Assembly: GCF_001667925.1 (NCBI RefSeq) | Contig: NZ_LZJR01000129.1 | Coordinates: 1 to 64,000 of the forward strand | DNA from: Mycobacterium sp. E2479 | GTDB taxonomy: Bacteria > Actinomycetota > Actinomycetes > Mycobacteriales > Mycobacteriaceae | DNA: 64,000 nucleotides | Direction: 5' to 3' | Part shown: in pieces, positions 1 through 9,111 of the stretch | How the letters are laid out: each line of letters begins with the position of its first letter | Numbering within the stretch: the first letter of the stretch is position 1 | Translations under genes and position numbers: made by a program | The notes under the pieces: model-generated | The model's database searches: none | What the model saw: only the letters and a program-made list of their open reading frames with translations | What the model was told of the DNA's origin: nothing

Positions 1-1086
1 CCGGCGGCACCCCAGCCCCAGCCGCAGCCGCAGGCGCAGGCGCAGCCCAAGCCCGAACCCACGCCGACCCCCGCCCCGCAGCCCCAGCCGAAAGCTCAAC
101 CGGCGCAACCGCAACCGGTAAGCTCGGGGACCGACGGCACTCCGTACGTGACGCCGCTGGTGCGAAAACTGGCCGCAGAAAACAACATCGACCTGAACTC
201 GGTGACGGGCACCGGGGTGGGCGGTCGCATCCGCAAGCAAGACGTGCTGGCCGCCGCCGAACAGAAGCAACAGGCCGCCCAGGCGCCCGCGGCCGCGCCG
301 GCCCCCGCTGCCGCGGCCCCCAGGGCGGCGGCGGCGCCAACCCCGGCTCCGGCGCTGGCGCACCTGCGGGGCACCACCCAGAAGGCCAGCCGGATCCGTC
401 AGATCACCGCGAACAAAACCCGCGAATCACTACAGGCGACAGCCCAACTCACCCAAACCCACGAGGTCGACATGACCAGGCTGGTCGGGTTGCGGGCCAG
501 GGCCAAGGCGGCTTTTGCCGAGCGCGAGGGGGTGAACCTGACCTTCCTGCCGTTCATCGCCCGGGCGGTGATCGACGCGCTGAAGATCCACCCCAACGTC
601 AACGCGAGCTACAACGAGGACACCAAGGAGATCACTTACTACGACGCCGAGCACCTCGGCTTCGCGGTCGACACCGAACAGGGGCTGCTGTCGCCCGTCG
701 TACACAACGCGGGTGACCTGTCTCTGGCCGGGCTGGCCAGGGCGATCGCCGACATCGCCGCGCGCGCCCGGTCGGGCGACCTCAAGCCCGACGAGCTGTC
801 CGGGGGCACCTTCACCATCACCAACATCGGTAGCCAGGGGGCGCTGTTCGACACCCCGATCCTGGTTCCGCCGCAGGCCGCCATGCTGGGCACCGGCGCC
901 ATCGTGAAGCGGCCGCGCGTCGTGGTCGACGAGGCCGGCAACGAATCGATCGGCGTCCGCTCGATCTGCTACCTGCCGTTGACCTATGACCACCGGCTGA
1001 TCGACGGCGCAGACGCGGGTCGCTTCCTGACCACCATCAAGCATCGGCTGGAAGAGGGAGCCTTCGAGGCCGACCTCGGTCTGTAG
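1..1086 (+). CDS. dlaT: Dihydrolipoamide acyltransferase E2, C-terminal part
   Basis: The frame is open from the first base, so the start and lipoyl domain(s) lie outside the window. The visible part has an Ala/Pro/Gln-rich linker, a peripheral subunit-binding domain around bases 148-260 (motif GRIRKQDVL), a second Ala/Pro linker, then the trimer-forming acyltransferase core with the catalytic HxxxDG motif ([11 protein letters not shown]) near the C-terminus. In mycobacteria this E2 (Rv2215) serves pyruvate dehydrogenase and the peroxynitrite reductase system with Lpd, AhpD and AhpC. The downstream lipB-lipA pair makes its lipoyl cofactor, and aceE at 41.8 kb encodes the matching E1. The substrate (acetyl or succinyl) is known from the family, not from the motif. 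Confidence 0.93.
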   Translation, partial: PAAPQPQPQPQAQAQPKPEPTPTPAPQPQPKAQPAQPQPVSSGTDGTPYVTPLVRKLAAENNIDLNSVTGTGVGGRIRKQDVLAAAEQKQQAAQAPAAAPAPAAAAPRAAAAPTPAPALAHLRGTTQKASRIRQITANKTRESLQATAQLTQTHEVDMTRLVGLRARAKAAFAEREGVNLTFLPFIARAVIDALKIHPNVNASYNEDTKEITYYDAEHLGFAVDTEQGLLSPVVHNAGDLSLAGLARAIADIAARARSGDLKPDELSGGTFTITNIGSQGALFDTPILVPPQAAMLGTGAIVKRPRVVVDEAGNESIGVRSICYLPLTYDHRLIDGADAGRFLTTIKHRLEEGAFEADLGL

Positions 1087-1100
1087 AAGGACAAGCGAAC

Positions 1101-2024
1101 GTGGCTCGCGCTGGTCAGAACGCCGTCATCGCGATTGCGGGTTCGTCCGGCCTCATCGGTTCCGCGCTCACCGCGGCCCTGCGCGCCGCCGATCACCGGG
1201 TACTGCGCATCGTGCGCCGCACCCCGGCGAATGCCGATGAGCTGCACTGGAATCCCGAGACGGGCGACCTCGACCCCGACACGCTTTCAGACGTCGACGC
1301 CGTGGTCAACCTGTGTGGGGTCAACATCGGCAGGCGGCGTTGGTCGGGCGCATTCAAGCAGAGTCTGCGAGACAGCCGAATCACCCCCACCGAAGTCTTG
1401 GCGCATGCCGTCGCCGACGCCGGTGTGGCGACCATGGTCAACGCCAGCGCAGTGGGCTTCTACGGCGATACCAAGGACCGCGTGGTGGATGAAAACGACC
1501 GTGCGGGAACCGGTTTCCTCGCGCAGCTGTGCGAAGACTGGGAAGCCGCCACCCTGCCCGCCCAGTACGGCGGCGCCCGGGTGGTGCTGGCCCGCACCGG
1601 GCTGGTGTTCTCCCCCGCCGGTGGCGCCCTGGCCCGGTTGCGGCCGCTGTTCCGCACCGGCCTCGGTGCAAGACTGGGCAGCGGGCGCCAGTACATGTCG
1701 TGGATCACGCTCGAAGACGAAGTGCGTGCGCTGTTGTACGCAATTTTCGAGCCCGAGCTGACCGGCCCGGTCAACATGACCGGGCCCGCTCCGGTCACCA
1801 ATGCCGAGTTCACCACCGCATTCGGGCGCGCGGTCAACCGTCCAACCCCGTTGATGGTGCCCGGATTTGTGATCCGGGCGGCGCTGGGCGAGTTCGCCGA
1901 GGAGGGCCTGCTGATGGGGCAACGCGCCATCCCGTCGGCACTGGAGCGTGCCGGATTCACTTTCCACCACAACACCATTGGCGAGGCGCTCACCTACGCC
2001 ACCGCCCGCCGCGACCACGACTAG
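1101..2024 (+). CDS. SDR39U1-type NAD(P)-dependent epimerase
   Basis: A 307-residue protein of the TIGR01777/SDR39U1 family with a Rossmann glycine motif at the N-terminus ([12 protein letters not shown]) and the family's C-terminal DUF1731-like tail. The start is GTG at 1101, preceded by AAGGA at a good distance and 14 bp after the dlaT stop, so it probably shares the dlaT transcript. It corresponds by order to Rv2216. Substrate and reaction are unknown; relatives include cell-division inhibitor SulA-like annotations that are misleading. The family call is firm and the function is not. Confidence 0.85.
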   Translation: MARAGQNAVIAIAGSSGLIGSALTAALRAADHRVLRIVRRTPANADELHWNPETGDLDPDTLSDVDAVVNLCGVNIGRRRWSGAFKQSLRDSRITPTEVLAHAVADAGVATMVNASAVGFYGDTKDRVVDENDRAGTGFLAQLCEDWEAATLPAQYGGARVVLARTGLVFSPAGGALARLRPLFRTGLGARLGSGRQYMSWITLEDEVRALLYAIFEPELTGPVNMTGPAPVTNAEFTTAFGRAVNRPTPLMVPGFVIRAALGEFAEEGLLMGQRAIPSALERAGFTFHHNTIGEALTYATARRDHD

Positions 2025-2105
2025 TGGCGCTCGCCACGCGACGGCACAGGCCGCCCCGCCGCCCGCGGCGCGCCTCGCCGGCCCGGGCCGAGTACCGTCG
2101 CGAAG

Positions 2106-2804
2106 GTGATCGAATCCATCCGATCCAGCCAGGCCTTGATCGACGTCCGCCGGCTGGGCACCGTCGACTACCGCGTGGCCTGGCAGCAGCAACGCGATCT
2201 GGCCGACGCGCGGGTGGCCGGCGGTAGCGACACGCTGCTACTGCTGGAGCACCCCGCGGTCTATACGGCGGGGCGGCGCACCGAGCCGCACGAACGGCCC
2301 GTGGACGGCACGCCAGTCGTCGACACCGATCGTGGCGGCAAGATCACCTGGCACGGTCCCGGCCAGCTGGTCGGTTATCCGATCATCGGGCTGGCCGAAC
2401 CGCTCGACGTGGTCAACTACGTGCGCCGCCTGGAAGAGGCGCTCATCAAGGTCTGCGCCGACTTAGGCGTGGGTGCGGTCCGGGTGCGGGGCCGGTCCGG
2501 GGTGTGGGTCCCGGGCGACGGGGGGCGGCCCGACCGCAAGGTGGCCGCCATCGGCGTCCGGGTGTCGCGGGCGACCACCCTGCACGGATTCGCCCTCAAC
2601 TGCGACTGCGACCTAACCGCTTTCAGCGCCATCGTGCCGTGCGGCATCAGCGGCGCCGGAGTGACGTCACTGTCGGCCGAGCTGCGCCGACCGGTGTCGG
2701 TCGAGGATGTGCAGACGGCGGTTGGCGACGCCGTCTGCGACGCCTTGGACGGAGTGCTGCCGGTCCGTGACCACCCCGCAGCGCGCGTAGCATCAGCGAT
2801 GTGA
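2106..2804 (+). CDS. lipB: Octanoyltransferase (lipoate biosynthesis)
   Basis: LipB moves the octanoyl group from octanoyl-ACP to lipoyl domains of E2 and GcvH-type proteins. The protein is 232 residues, close to the 230 of M. tuberculosis. It has the conserved [12 protein letters not shown] motif (about residues 76-87) and the catalytic Lys/Cys pair as K145 (RKVAAIG) and C179 (VPCGIS). The start is GTG at 2106. Its stop overlaps the lipA GTG within ATGTGA at 2800-2805, so the two genes are translationally coupled. It corresponds to Rv2217. Confidence 0.95.
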   Translation: MIESIRSSQALIDVRRLGTVDYRVAWQQQRDLADARVAGGSDTLLLLEHPAVYTAGRRTEPHERPVDGTPVVDTDRGGKITWHGPGQLVGYPIIGLAEPLDVVNYVRRLEEALIKVCADLGVGAVRVRGRSGVWVPGDGGRPDRKVAAIGVRVSRATTLHGFALNCDCDLTAFSAIVPCGISGAGVTSLSAELRRPVSVEDVQTAVGDAVCDALDGVLPVRDHPAARVASAM

Positions 2805-3724
2805 CTGTCGCACCGGAAGGACGCAAGCTCTTGCGCCTGGAAGTGCGCAACGCCCAGACTCCGATCGAGCGCAAACCGCCGTGGATCAGGGTGCGGGCCC
2901 GGATGGGTCCGCAGTACACCCAGCTCAAGAGCCTGGTCCGGCGCGAAGGTCTGCATACGGTGTGCGAGGAGGCCGGCTGCCCCAACATCTTCGAATGCTG
3001 GGAGGACCGCGAGGCCACCTTCCTGATCGGCGGTGATCAGTGCACCCGCCGCTGCGACTTCTGCCAGATCGACACCGGGAAGCCCGCCGAACTGGATCGC
3101 GACGAGCCCCGGCGGGTCGCCGACAGCGTGCGCACGATGGGCCTGCGCTACGCCACCGTCACCGGGGTGGCCCGTGACGACCTGCCCGACGGCGGAGCCT
3201 GGCTGTACGCCGAGACCGTGCGTGCCATCAAGGAATTGAATCCGTCGACCGGCGTCGAGCTGTTGATCCCCGACTTCAACGGCGATCCCACCCGGCTCGC
3301 CGAGGTGTTCGACTCACGCCCGGAGGTGTTGGCGCACAACGTCGAAACCGTGCCGCGCATCTTCAAACGGATCCGGCCCGCCTTCACCTACCAGCGCAGC
3401 CTCGACGTGCTGACCGCGGCGCGCGACTTCGGTTTGGTCACCAAGAGCAACCTCATCCTCGGCATGGGCGAGACGCCGCACGAGGTGCGCACCGCGCTCG
3501 CCGACCTGAACGATGCCGGCTGCGACATCGTCACCATCACCCAGTACTTGCGCCCGTCGGTGCGTCACCACCCCGTCGAACGCTGGGTGAGGCCGGAAGA
3601 ATTCGTCGAGTTCGCGCGGCACGCCGAGGAGTTGGGCTTCGCCGGGGTGCTGGCCGGACCGCTGGTGCGCTCGTCGTATCGGGCGGGACGGCTTTATGAG
3701 CAGGCCGCCCGCAGCCGATCCTGA
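2801..3724 (+). CDS. lipA: Lipoyl synthase
   Basis: A radical SAM enzyme inserting two sulfurs into protein-bound octanoyl chains. Both iron-sulfur cluster motifs are visible: the auxiliary cluster cysteines in [12 protein letters not shown] (about residues 55-66) and the radical SAM CxxxCxxC in CTRRCDFC (about residues 81-88). The conserved C-terminal RSSYRAG stretch carries the serine that ligates the auxiliary cluster. Length 307 residues is normal. It starts at GTG 2801 overlapping the lipB stop and corresponds to Rv2218. Confidence 0.96.
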   Translation: MTVAPEGRKLLRLEVRNAQTPIERKPPWIRVRARMGPQYTQLKSLVRREGLHTVCEEAGCPNIFECWEDREATFLIGGDQCTRRCDFCQIDTGKPAELDRDEPRRVADSVRTMGLRYATVTGVARDDLPDGGAWLYAETVRAIKELNPSTGVELLIPDFNGDPTRLAEVFDSRPEVLAHNVETVPRIFKRIRPAFTYQRSLDVLTAARDFGLVTKSNLILGMGETPHEVRTALADLNDAGCDIVTITQYLRPSVRHHPVERWVRPEEFVEFARHAEELGFAGVLAGPLVRSSYRAGRLYEQAARSRS

Positions 3725-3782
3725 CCTCGCCCGCGAAACGGTAGTGGCTTCGTCCGGTCGCGGCCCTACGTATTCTTTGACT

Positions 3783-4535
3783 ATGGCTAAATCCCGCAGT
3801 GCCGCTGAGAACAAGGCCGCGCGAGCGCAGGCGCAGGCCGCCCGCAAGGCCGCCGCGCGGGAGCGCCGCACCCAGTTGTGGCAGGCGTTCAAAATTCAGC
3901 GCCAAGAGGACAAGCGGCTCCTGCCGTACATGATCGGCGCCTTCGTGCTGATCGTCGGCATCTCGGTAGGGGTCGGTATCTGGGCCGGCGGGCTGACGAT
4001 GATCACCCTGATCCCGCTCGGCGTGGTGCTCGGCGGCCTGGTCGCCTTCATCGTGTTCGGCCGCCGCGCCCAGAAGTCGGTCTACCGCAAAGCCGAAGGC
4101 CAAACCGGCGCCGCCGCCTGGGTGTTGGACAACCTGCGCGGCAAGTGGCGGGTGACCCCAGGGGTGGCCGCGACTGGCCATTTCGACGCCGTTCACCGGG
4201 TGATAGGCCGGCCCGGCGTCATCCTGGTCGGCGAGGGAGCGGCGACCCGGGTGCGACCGCTGCTCGCGCAGGAGAAGAAGCGCACCGCCCGGCTCATCGG
4301 TGACGTGCCGATCTACGACATCATCGTCGGCAACGGCAAGGACGAGGTATCGCTGGCCAAGCTGGAGCGCCACCTCACCCGGTTGCCGGCCAATATCACC
4401 GTCAAGCAGATGGACACGCTGGAGTCGCGGTTGACCGCGCTGGGGTCGCGGGCCGGCGCCGCCGTCATGCCCAAGGGGCCACTGCCCAATTCGGGCAAGA
4501 TGCGTGGCGTGCAGCGCACGGTGCGCCGCAAGTAG
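3783..4535 (+). CDS. DUF4191 integral membrane protein
   Basis: A 250-residue protein that starts with a short basic, Ala-rich cytoplasmic segment (MAKSRSAAENKAARAQ), followed by two adjacent hydrophobic segments at about residues 45-65 and 71-91, then a long soluble C-terminal part ending in basic residues. I chose the ATG at 3783; a longer open frame from 3696 overlaps lipA and gives an implausible N-terminus. It corresponds to Rv2219, an actinobacterial protein of unknown function that is conserved next to lipA. Confidence 0.85.
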   Translation: MAKSRSAAENKAARAQAQAARKAAARERRTQLWQAFKIQRQEDKRLLPYMIGAFVLIVGISVGVGIWAGGLTMITLIPLGVVLGGLVAFIVFGRRAQKSVYRKAEGQTGAAAWVLDNLRGKWRVTPGVAATGHFDAVHRVIGRPGVILVGEGAATRVRPLLAQEKKRTARLIGDVPIYDIIVGNGKDEVSLAKLERHLTRLPANITVKQMDTLESRLTALGSRAGAAVMPKGPLPNSGKMRGVQRTVRRK

Positions 4536-4548
4536 GCGGGGCCTTAAG

Positions 4549-4663
4549 TCACCGCCGATCGCAAGCGCGGCGAAGCCGGGCGCAGCGGGTCGGCGGCATG
4601 ATCACCGCCGATCGCAAGCGCGGCGAAGCCGGGCGCAGCGGGTCGGCGGCATGATCACCGCCG
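4549..4663 (+). repeat. 53-bp MIRU-like tandem repeat, two copies plus 9 bp
   Basis: Two identical 53-bp units (4549-4601 and 4602-4654) are followed by the first 9 bp of a third (4655-4663). Read on the + strand, the second unit forms a mini-ORF from the ATG at 4598 (MITADRKRGEAGRSGSAA) whose TGA at 4652-4654 overlaps the next ATG as ATGA. That polar arrangement and the 53-bp length are hallmarks of mycobacterial interspersed repetitive units. The truncated third copy supplies the TGA stop of the leftward RDD gene. Copy number is likely to vary between strains. Confidence 0.85.
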
Positions 4664-5077
4664 CACGACGGCCGTCGCGGTCAGCCGGTCCTGCATTCCG
4701 CGGCCGTCCCAGTCGGTGAACAACGCCGGGACGACCGTGCCGACGAGCACGCCACGCACCACCGCACGGCCCAGGCCAACCGGCCCGCGGCCGTCCACAG
4801 TCACAACCTGCAGGCGTAACACCAGCTGGCCGGGCGTGAACCCGAACAATCGCAGGAAGACCACGCCCAGCACGAACCAGATCACCAAGACCGCTGTGGC
4901 CAGCGCCGGTTGGGAGAACAGGCCGAAGCGCATCGCCAGCGCGGCCAGACCGTACGAAATCAGCCAGTCGATCATCAACGCGCCCAACCGGCGTCCCATC
5001 GGCGCCAAGGAGCCCGGGCCGCTCTGCGGGAATCCCAGCTTTTCACCGGGAAAAGCGGATCGCGATTCCGCCATCAT
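4655..5077 (-). CDS. RDD family membrane protein
   Basis: A 140-residue RDD-domain protein with three or so hydrophobic segments (about residues 33-50, 55-72 and 100-118). The RDD-type N-terminal motif appears as MGRRLGALMIDWLIS and a late motif as DRLTATAVVRR. I start at the ATG 5077 (MMAESRS), which gives the length of the H37Rv homologue Rv2219A; the frame stays open to 5185. The gene converges on the DUF4191 gene, with the MIRU-like repeat between them providing its stop codon. Substrate unknown. Confidence 0.8.
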   Translation of the reverse strand: MMAESRSAFPGEKLGFPQSGPGSLAPMGRRLGALMIDWLISYGLAALAMRFGLFSQPALATAVLVIWFVLGVVFLRLFGFTPGQLVLRLQVVTVDGRGPVGLGRAVVRGVLVGTVVPALFTDWDGRGMQDRLTATAVVRR

Positions 5078-5232
5078 CGGCGCGGACCGGAGTCCGAATA
5101 ACCGGCGGGAACGGCCGGGTACGGAGGGCGGGCGGTGCGCCTGGCCACCGGAAAAGATACGATCTTGCGATCCATGGCCCCACAATAGAACCCGCCGCTG
5201 ACGCGGCCACTTTTAGCGTGTGGCATGGTCAC

Positions 5233-5270
5233 GTAACGTGCGCGCAACATCGGGTTGACTGACGGGCAAC
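5233..5270 (+). promoter_or_regulatory. GlnR box upstream of glnA1
   Basis: Four five-base half-sites lie at strict 6-bp spacing: GTAAC 5233-5237, GCAAC 5244-5248, TTGAC 5255-5259 and GCAAC 5266-5270. This fits the actinobacterial GlnR pattern a1-n6-b1-n6-a2-n6-b2 (GTNAC and GNAAC), with only the third half-site diverging at its first base. It ends 51 bp before the glnA1 start. The inference is that the nitrogen response regulator GlnR controls glnA1 here. Confidence 0.75.
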
Positions 5271-5321
5271 ATCTGCTCCATAGCGTCAGGCCGCGGATCT
5301 CACCAAGTAAAGGAGCATTCT

Positions 5322-6758
<1,437 letters not shown>

Positions 6759-6769
6759 GCAGATGCCAT

Positions 6770-6803
6770 CCGCTTGGCGATCACCGCACCGATCGCCGAG
6801 CGG
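6770..6803 (+). terminator. Hairpin terminator after glnA1
   Basis: Arms CCGCTTGGCGATC (6770-6782) and GATCGCCGAGCGG (6791-6803) form a 13-bp stem with one G-U pair and an 8-nt loop, starting 11 bp after the glnA1 stop. No U-tract follows, as is usual for mycobacterial terminators. Confidence 0.65.
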
Positions 6804-6844
6804 GTGGATTCATGTCCTTGCTCGCGTGCTCGGCAATGAAAGTC

Positions 6845-7020
6845 CTACGCCTTGGCGACTTCTCGAAGAACCGTGAGGCGCGTCGCCGCGTAGCGTTCAT
6901 CCAGTAGCGCATCGGCCACTTCTATCGACGGTAGCGGCCCGCCACACTCCCGAGCCGCACGACGCAGCGCCGCAACGGCTCGCAGTTCGGCGTCGATAAT
7001 CCTGATATCACGCGCCATTT
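6845..7020 (-). pseudogene. Possible frameshifted small gene
   Basis: From ATG 7020 (complement) the frame reads MARDIRIIDAELRAVAALRR, then meets a stop 12 codons later. Switching frame at about 6957-6962 continues as AARECGGPLPSIEVADALL and on to EVAKA, then TAG at 6845. Removing one GT from a GTGT at that point restores a single 57-codon ORF. The helical, Ala/Arg/Glu-rich composition looks protein-like, but I do not recognise the family. It could be a decayed small regulator partner of the ANTAR gene upstream on the same strand, or chance. Confidence 0.35.
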
Positions 7021-7086
7021 TCGGGGTTTACCCGCCAACGGCAGTGTTAATCGCATTTGTTGGGTCCGGCCAACGGCAACGGCCGT

Positions 7087-7407
7087 TCAAATAGTGGTGT
7101 CGTCTCCGGAAACCAGCCGAAGCGGTGCAACCGGTTCGGGCCGCAAGGCATCCACCGAGTTGTTGTCGTGGATTAATTGCTCGGCGACCACGCACATCTG
7201 CGTCCTCGTTTCCCGCGATATAGTGCGAAGCACCTTCAAGGCTTGCGCGCCGTCGAGATCGAAGCGGTTCATGATGATGTCCACGGCCCGCTCGATGAGT
7301 TCACCAGGCGAGAGCTGACTCGCATTGGAATCGTCGGTAATCATGCTTTCCCAATCTGTCCGAAGCCGCCCGGTCATTTGAAAAGCCAGCTTCGGCCCTT
7401 GGACCAA
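7087..7407 (-). CDS. Stand-alone ANTAR-domain protein
   Basis: Up to 106 residues. The core GELIERAVDIIMNRFDLDGA (about residues 35-54) and the following helices match the ANTAR fold, an RNA-binding antiterminator domain that usually follows a GAF or receiver domain. No sensor domain is present. The start is uncertain: ATG 7407 gives 106 residues, and ATG 7344 (MITDDSNAS) gives 85. It follows the LLM gene on the same strand after a 200-bp gap. The likely role is RNA-level regulation; its target and signal are unknown. Confidence 0.6.
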   Translation of the reverse strand: MVQGPKLAFQMTGRLRTDWESMITDDSNASQLSPGELIERAVDIIMNRFDLDGAQALKVLRTISRETRTQMCVVAEQLIHDNNSVDALRPEPVAPLRLVSGDDTTI

Positions 7408-7609
7408 TTATGCTCCGATTTTTCGCAGCGCGAGCGGGTCGACTCCGGCCGCCGCCCAAGTGTTACCCGCGGCCGCGTCCTCGGGGATCCGACAGCCATG
7501 CGCAGCCGTCGAATGTTCACTTCGCTCGGGGCGATCGATCCTCGAAACATAAACCATGCCGAGCCTCGGCGCCGGTGTGTCGGTCGCCGCCGTTTATGTG
7601 TCGCGGCGC

Positions 7610-8470
7610 CTAGCCGTCGAGCGCGAGGTCCTTGCGGAAGCGTTGCATGCCGTCGATCTTGTCGTCCAGGCTGGCGTCGGGCCCGGCGTAGAACATCCAT
7701 GGCATGGTGATGATGCCGGTGATGCCCGCATCCTCGACCCGCTGATAGTCGGCGATGGTGAACGCGTCAGTCAGAGGTGTCAGAACGGTGAAATCGTCCA
7801 TGGTCAAACCATTTTCGGCGCGTATCTCTCGCAGCCTGCCTACCGCATCGATGGCCCGCTCGGACTTGATCAAATCGCCGATCCAGCCGTCGTTGCGGGC
7901 AGCGCGGCGCAGCGCGATGTCGCTGAGCCCGCCGACATACACCGGTATCGGCGGCGGAGTGGGCTGCATTTCCAGCCGCGGCGCTCGATAAAACTGGCCC
8001 TCGAACTCCGTCCAGCCCGGGGACCACAGCGCGCGCATCAGATCGATGATTTCATCGGTGCGCTTGCCCCGGGCCTCGAATCGCTCACCCATCAAAGCGA
8101 ATTCCTCACGGCACCACCCCACGCCGATACCCAGCTCCACCCTTCCGGACGCCAAAACCGCTGCGGTGCCAATGGCTTTCGCCGCGGAGTACGGGTTACG
8201 CATCGCGGGGATATAGACAGTGTTGACGAATCGCAACCGCGTGGTGACCTGGGCCAGCGCACCCACGAGAACCCACGGATCGGGCCAGTCAGTGAAGGGC
8301 TGCCAGCGTCTTTCCCCGTCTTTGGTGTACGGGTACGGGGTGTCCAGAGTCTCCAGATTGACGACATGATCGGGGATGCCGATCCCGTCATAGCCCAGCT
8401 CGTCGGCCGCCTTGGCGAGCTCGATGATCTCGCGGGTGTTCAGGAACGCGCTGCTGATGTAGAACTTCAC
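7610..8470 (-). CDS. LLM-class F420-dependent oxidoreductase
   Basis: A 286-residue luciferase-like monooxygenase fold protein, probably TIGR03619 type, using reduced F420 or FMN. Typical stretches are ELGYDGIGIPDHVVNL near the N-terminus, GRVELGIGVGWCREEF at mid-protein, and PVYVGGLSDIALRRAAR. I start at GTG 8470 (VKFYISSAF), which overlaps the TGA of the upstream thioesterase-like gene as GTGA; the frame is open to 8590 but that extension is Arg-rich and lies inside the neighbour. Substrate unknown. Confidence 0.85.
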   Translation of the reverse strand: MKFYISSAFLNTREIIELAKAADELGYDGIGIPDHVVNLETLDTPYPYTKDGERRWQPFTDWPDPWVLVGALAQVTTRLRFVNTVYIPAMRNPYSAAKAIGTAAVLASGRVELGIGVGWCREEFALMGERFEARGKRTDEIIDLMRALWSPGWTEFEGQFYRAPRLEMQPTPPPIPVYVGGLSDIALRRAARNDGWIGDLIKSERAIDAVGRLREIRAENGLTMDDFTVLTPLTDAFTIADYQRVEDAGITGIITMPWMFYAGPDASLDDKIDGMQRFRKDLALDG

Positions 8471-9111
8471 TGCGCCTCCTGCGCCCAGGCCGGCTCGATG
8501 AATACGCCGTCGGCCTCGACGGTGACGCCGGTGGCATCCGAAATAGCGCCGCGCGCAAAGACTTTCCGGCCTTCTTTGCCGTCGACCCACGCCTCACAGC
8601 GAAGCGGGCCCAGCGGGGTGCCGCGCAGATATTTCACCGTGATGGTCCCCGTGAAGCGCGGTTTCGACAGCCCCTCGCTGGCCGCCTCCCCGAGCATGTG
8701 GTCGAGCACCAGGGCGCTGACGCCGCCGTGCACCAGTTTGGGTGGACCCTCGTAGGCCGAGCCGAGGGTGAATTCGCTCCAGCAGCGGCCCTCGCCCTCG
8801 TGGTGCACGACGATCGGCGGGGCGATGGGGTTGCACACGCCGATAGCGGCGTTGCCCAACGGCAGCGGGCGGCCGTTGACGCGATAGCTCACCCCGAGGG
8901 GGCGGGTGCGTTGCCGCAACGATGCGGTGGCGGTTTCGATCGCCCTGCGGGCCTCGGCGACAACCTCGTCGTCCGCCTCGGTCCGGATGGTGGCGTCGAC
9001 GAGCTCGCGGACCGCATCGGCCAACGGAGCGTAGAGGGCGGTCACGCGATCGGCCTCCGCCGCGCTGAGCACCTCGAATATGGCGTCCAACGCGCCGGCC
9101 TCCTGACTCAA
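8467..9111 (-). CDS. PaaI-type hotdog thioesterase-like protein
   Basis: A 214-residue protein whose C-terminal half is a hotdog domain with the PaaI-like signature [18 protein letters not shown] (about residues 129-146), typical of acyl-CoA thioesterases. The N-terminal part is helical. It starts at TTG 9111, which overlaps the glnE stop, and ends overlapping the LLM gene, so it is translationally coupled on both sides. The natural acyl-CoA is unknown. The link with glnE is positional only. Confidence 0.8.
   Translation of the reverse strand: MSQEAGALDAIFEVLSAAEADRVTALYAPLADAVRELVDATIRTEADDEVVAEARRAIETATASLRQRTRPLGVSYRVNGRPLPLGNAAIGVCNPIAPPIVVHHEGEGRCWSEFTLGSAYEGPPKLVHGGVSALVLDHMLGEAASEGLSKPRFTGTITVKYLRGTPLGPLRCEAWVDGKEGRKVFARGAISDATGVTVEADGVFIEPAWAQEAQ

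Noticed and set aside
4549-4663. CRISPR array or IS remnant at the tandem repeat
   Set aside because: The copies are directly abutting with no spacers and there are no terminal inverted repeats or transposase; MIRU fits better.
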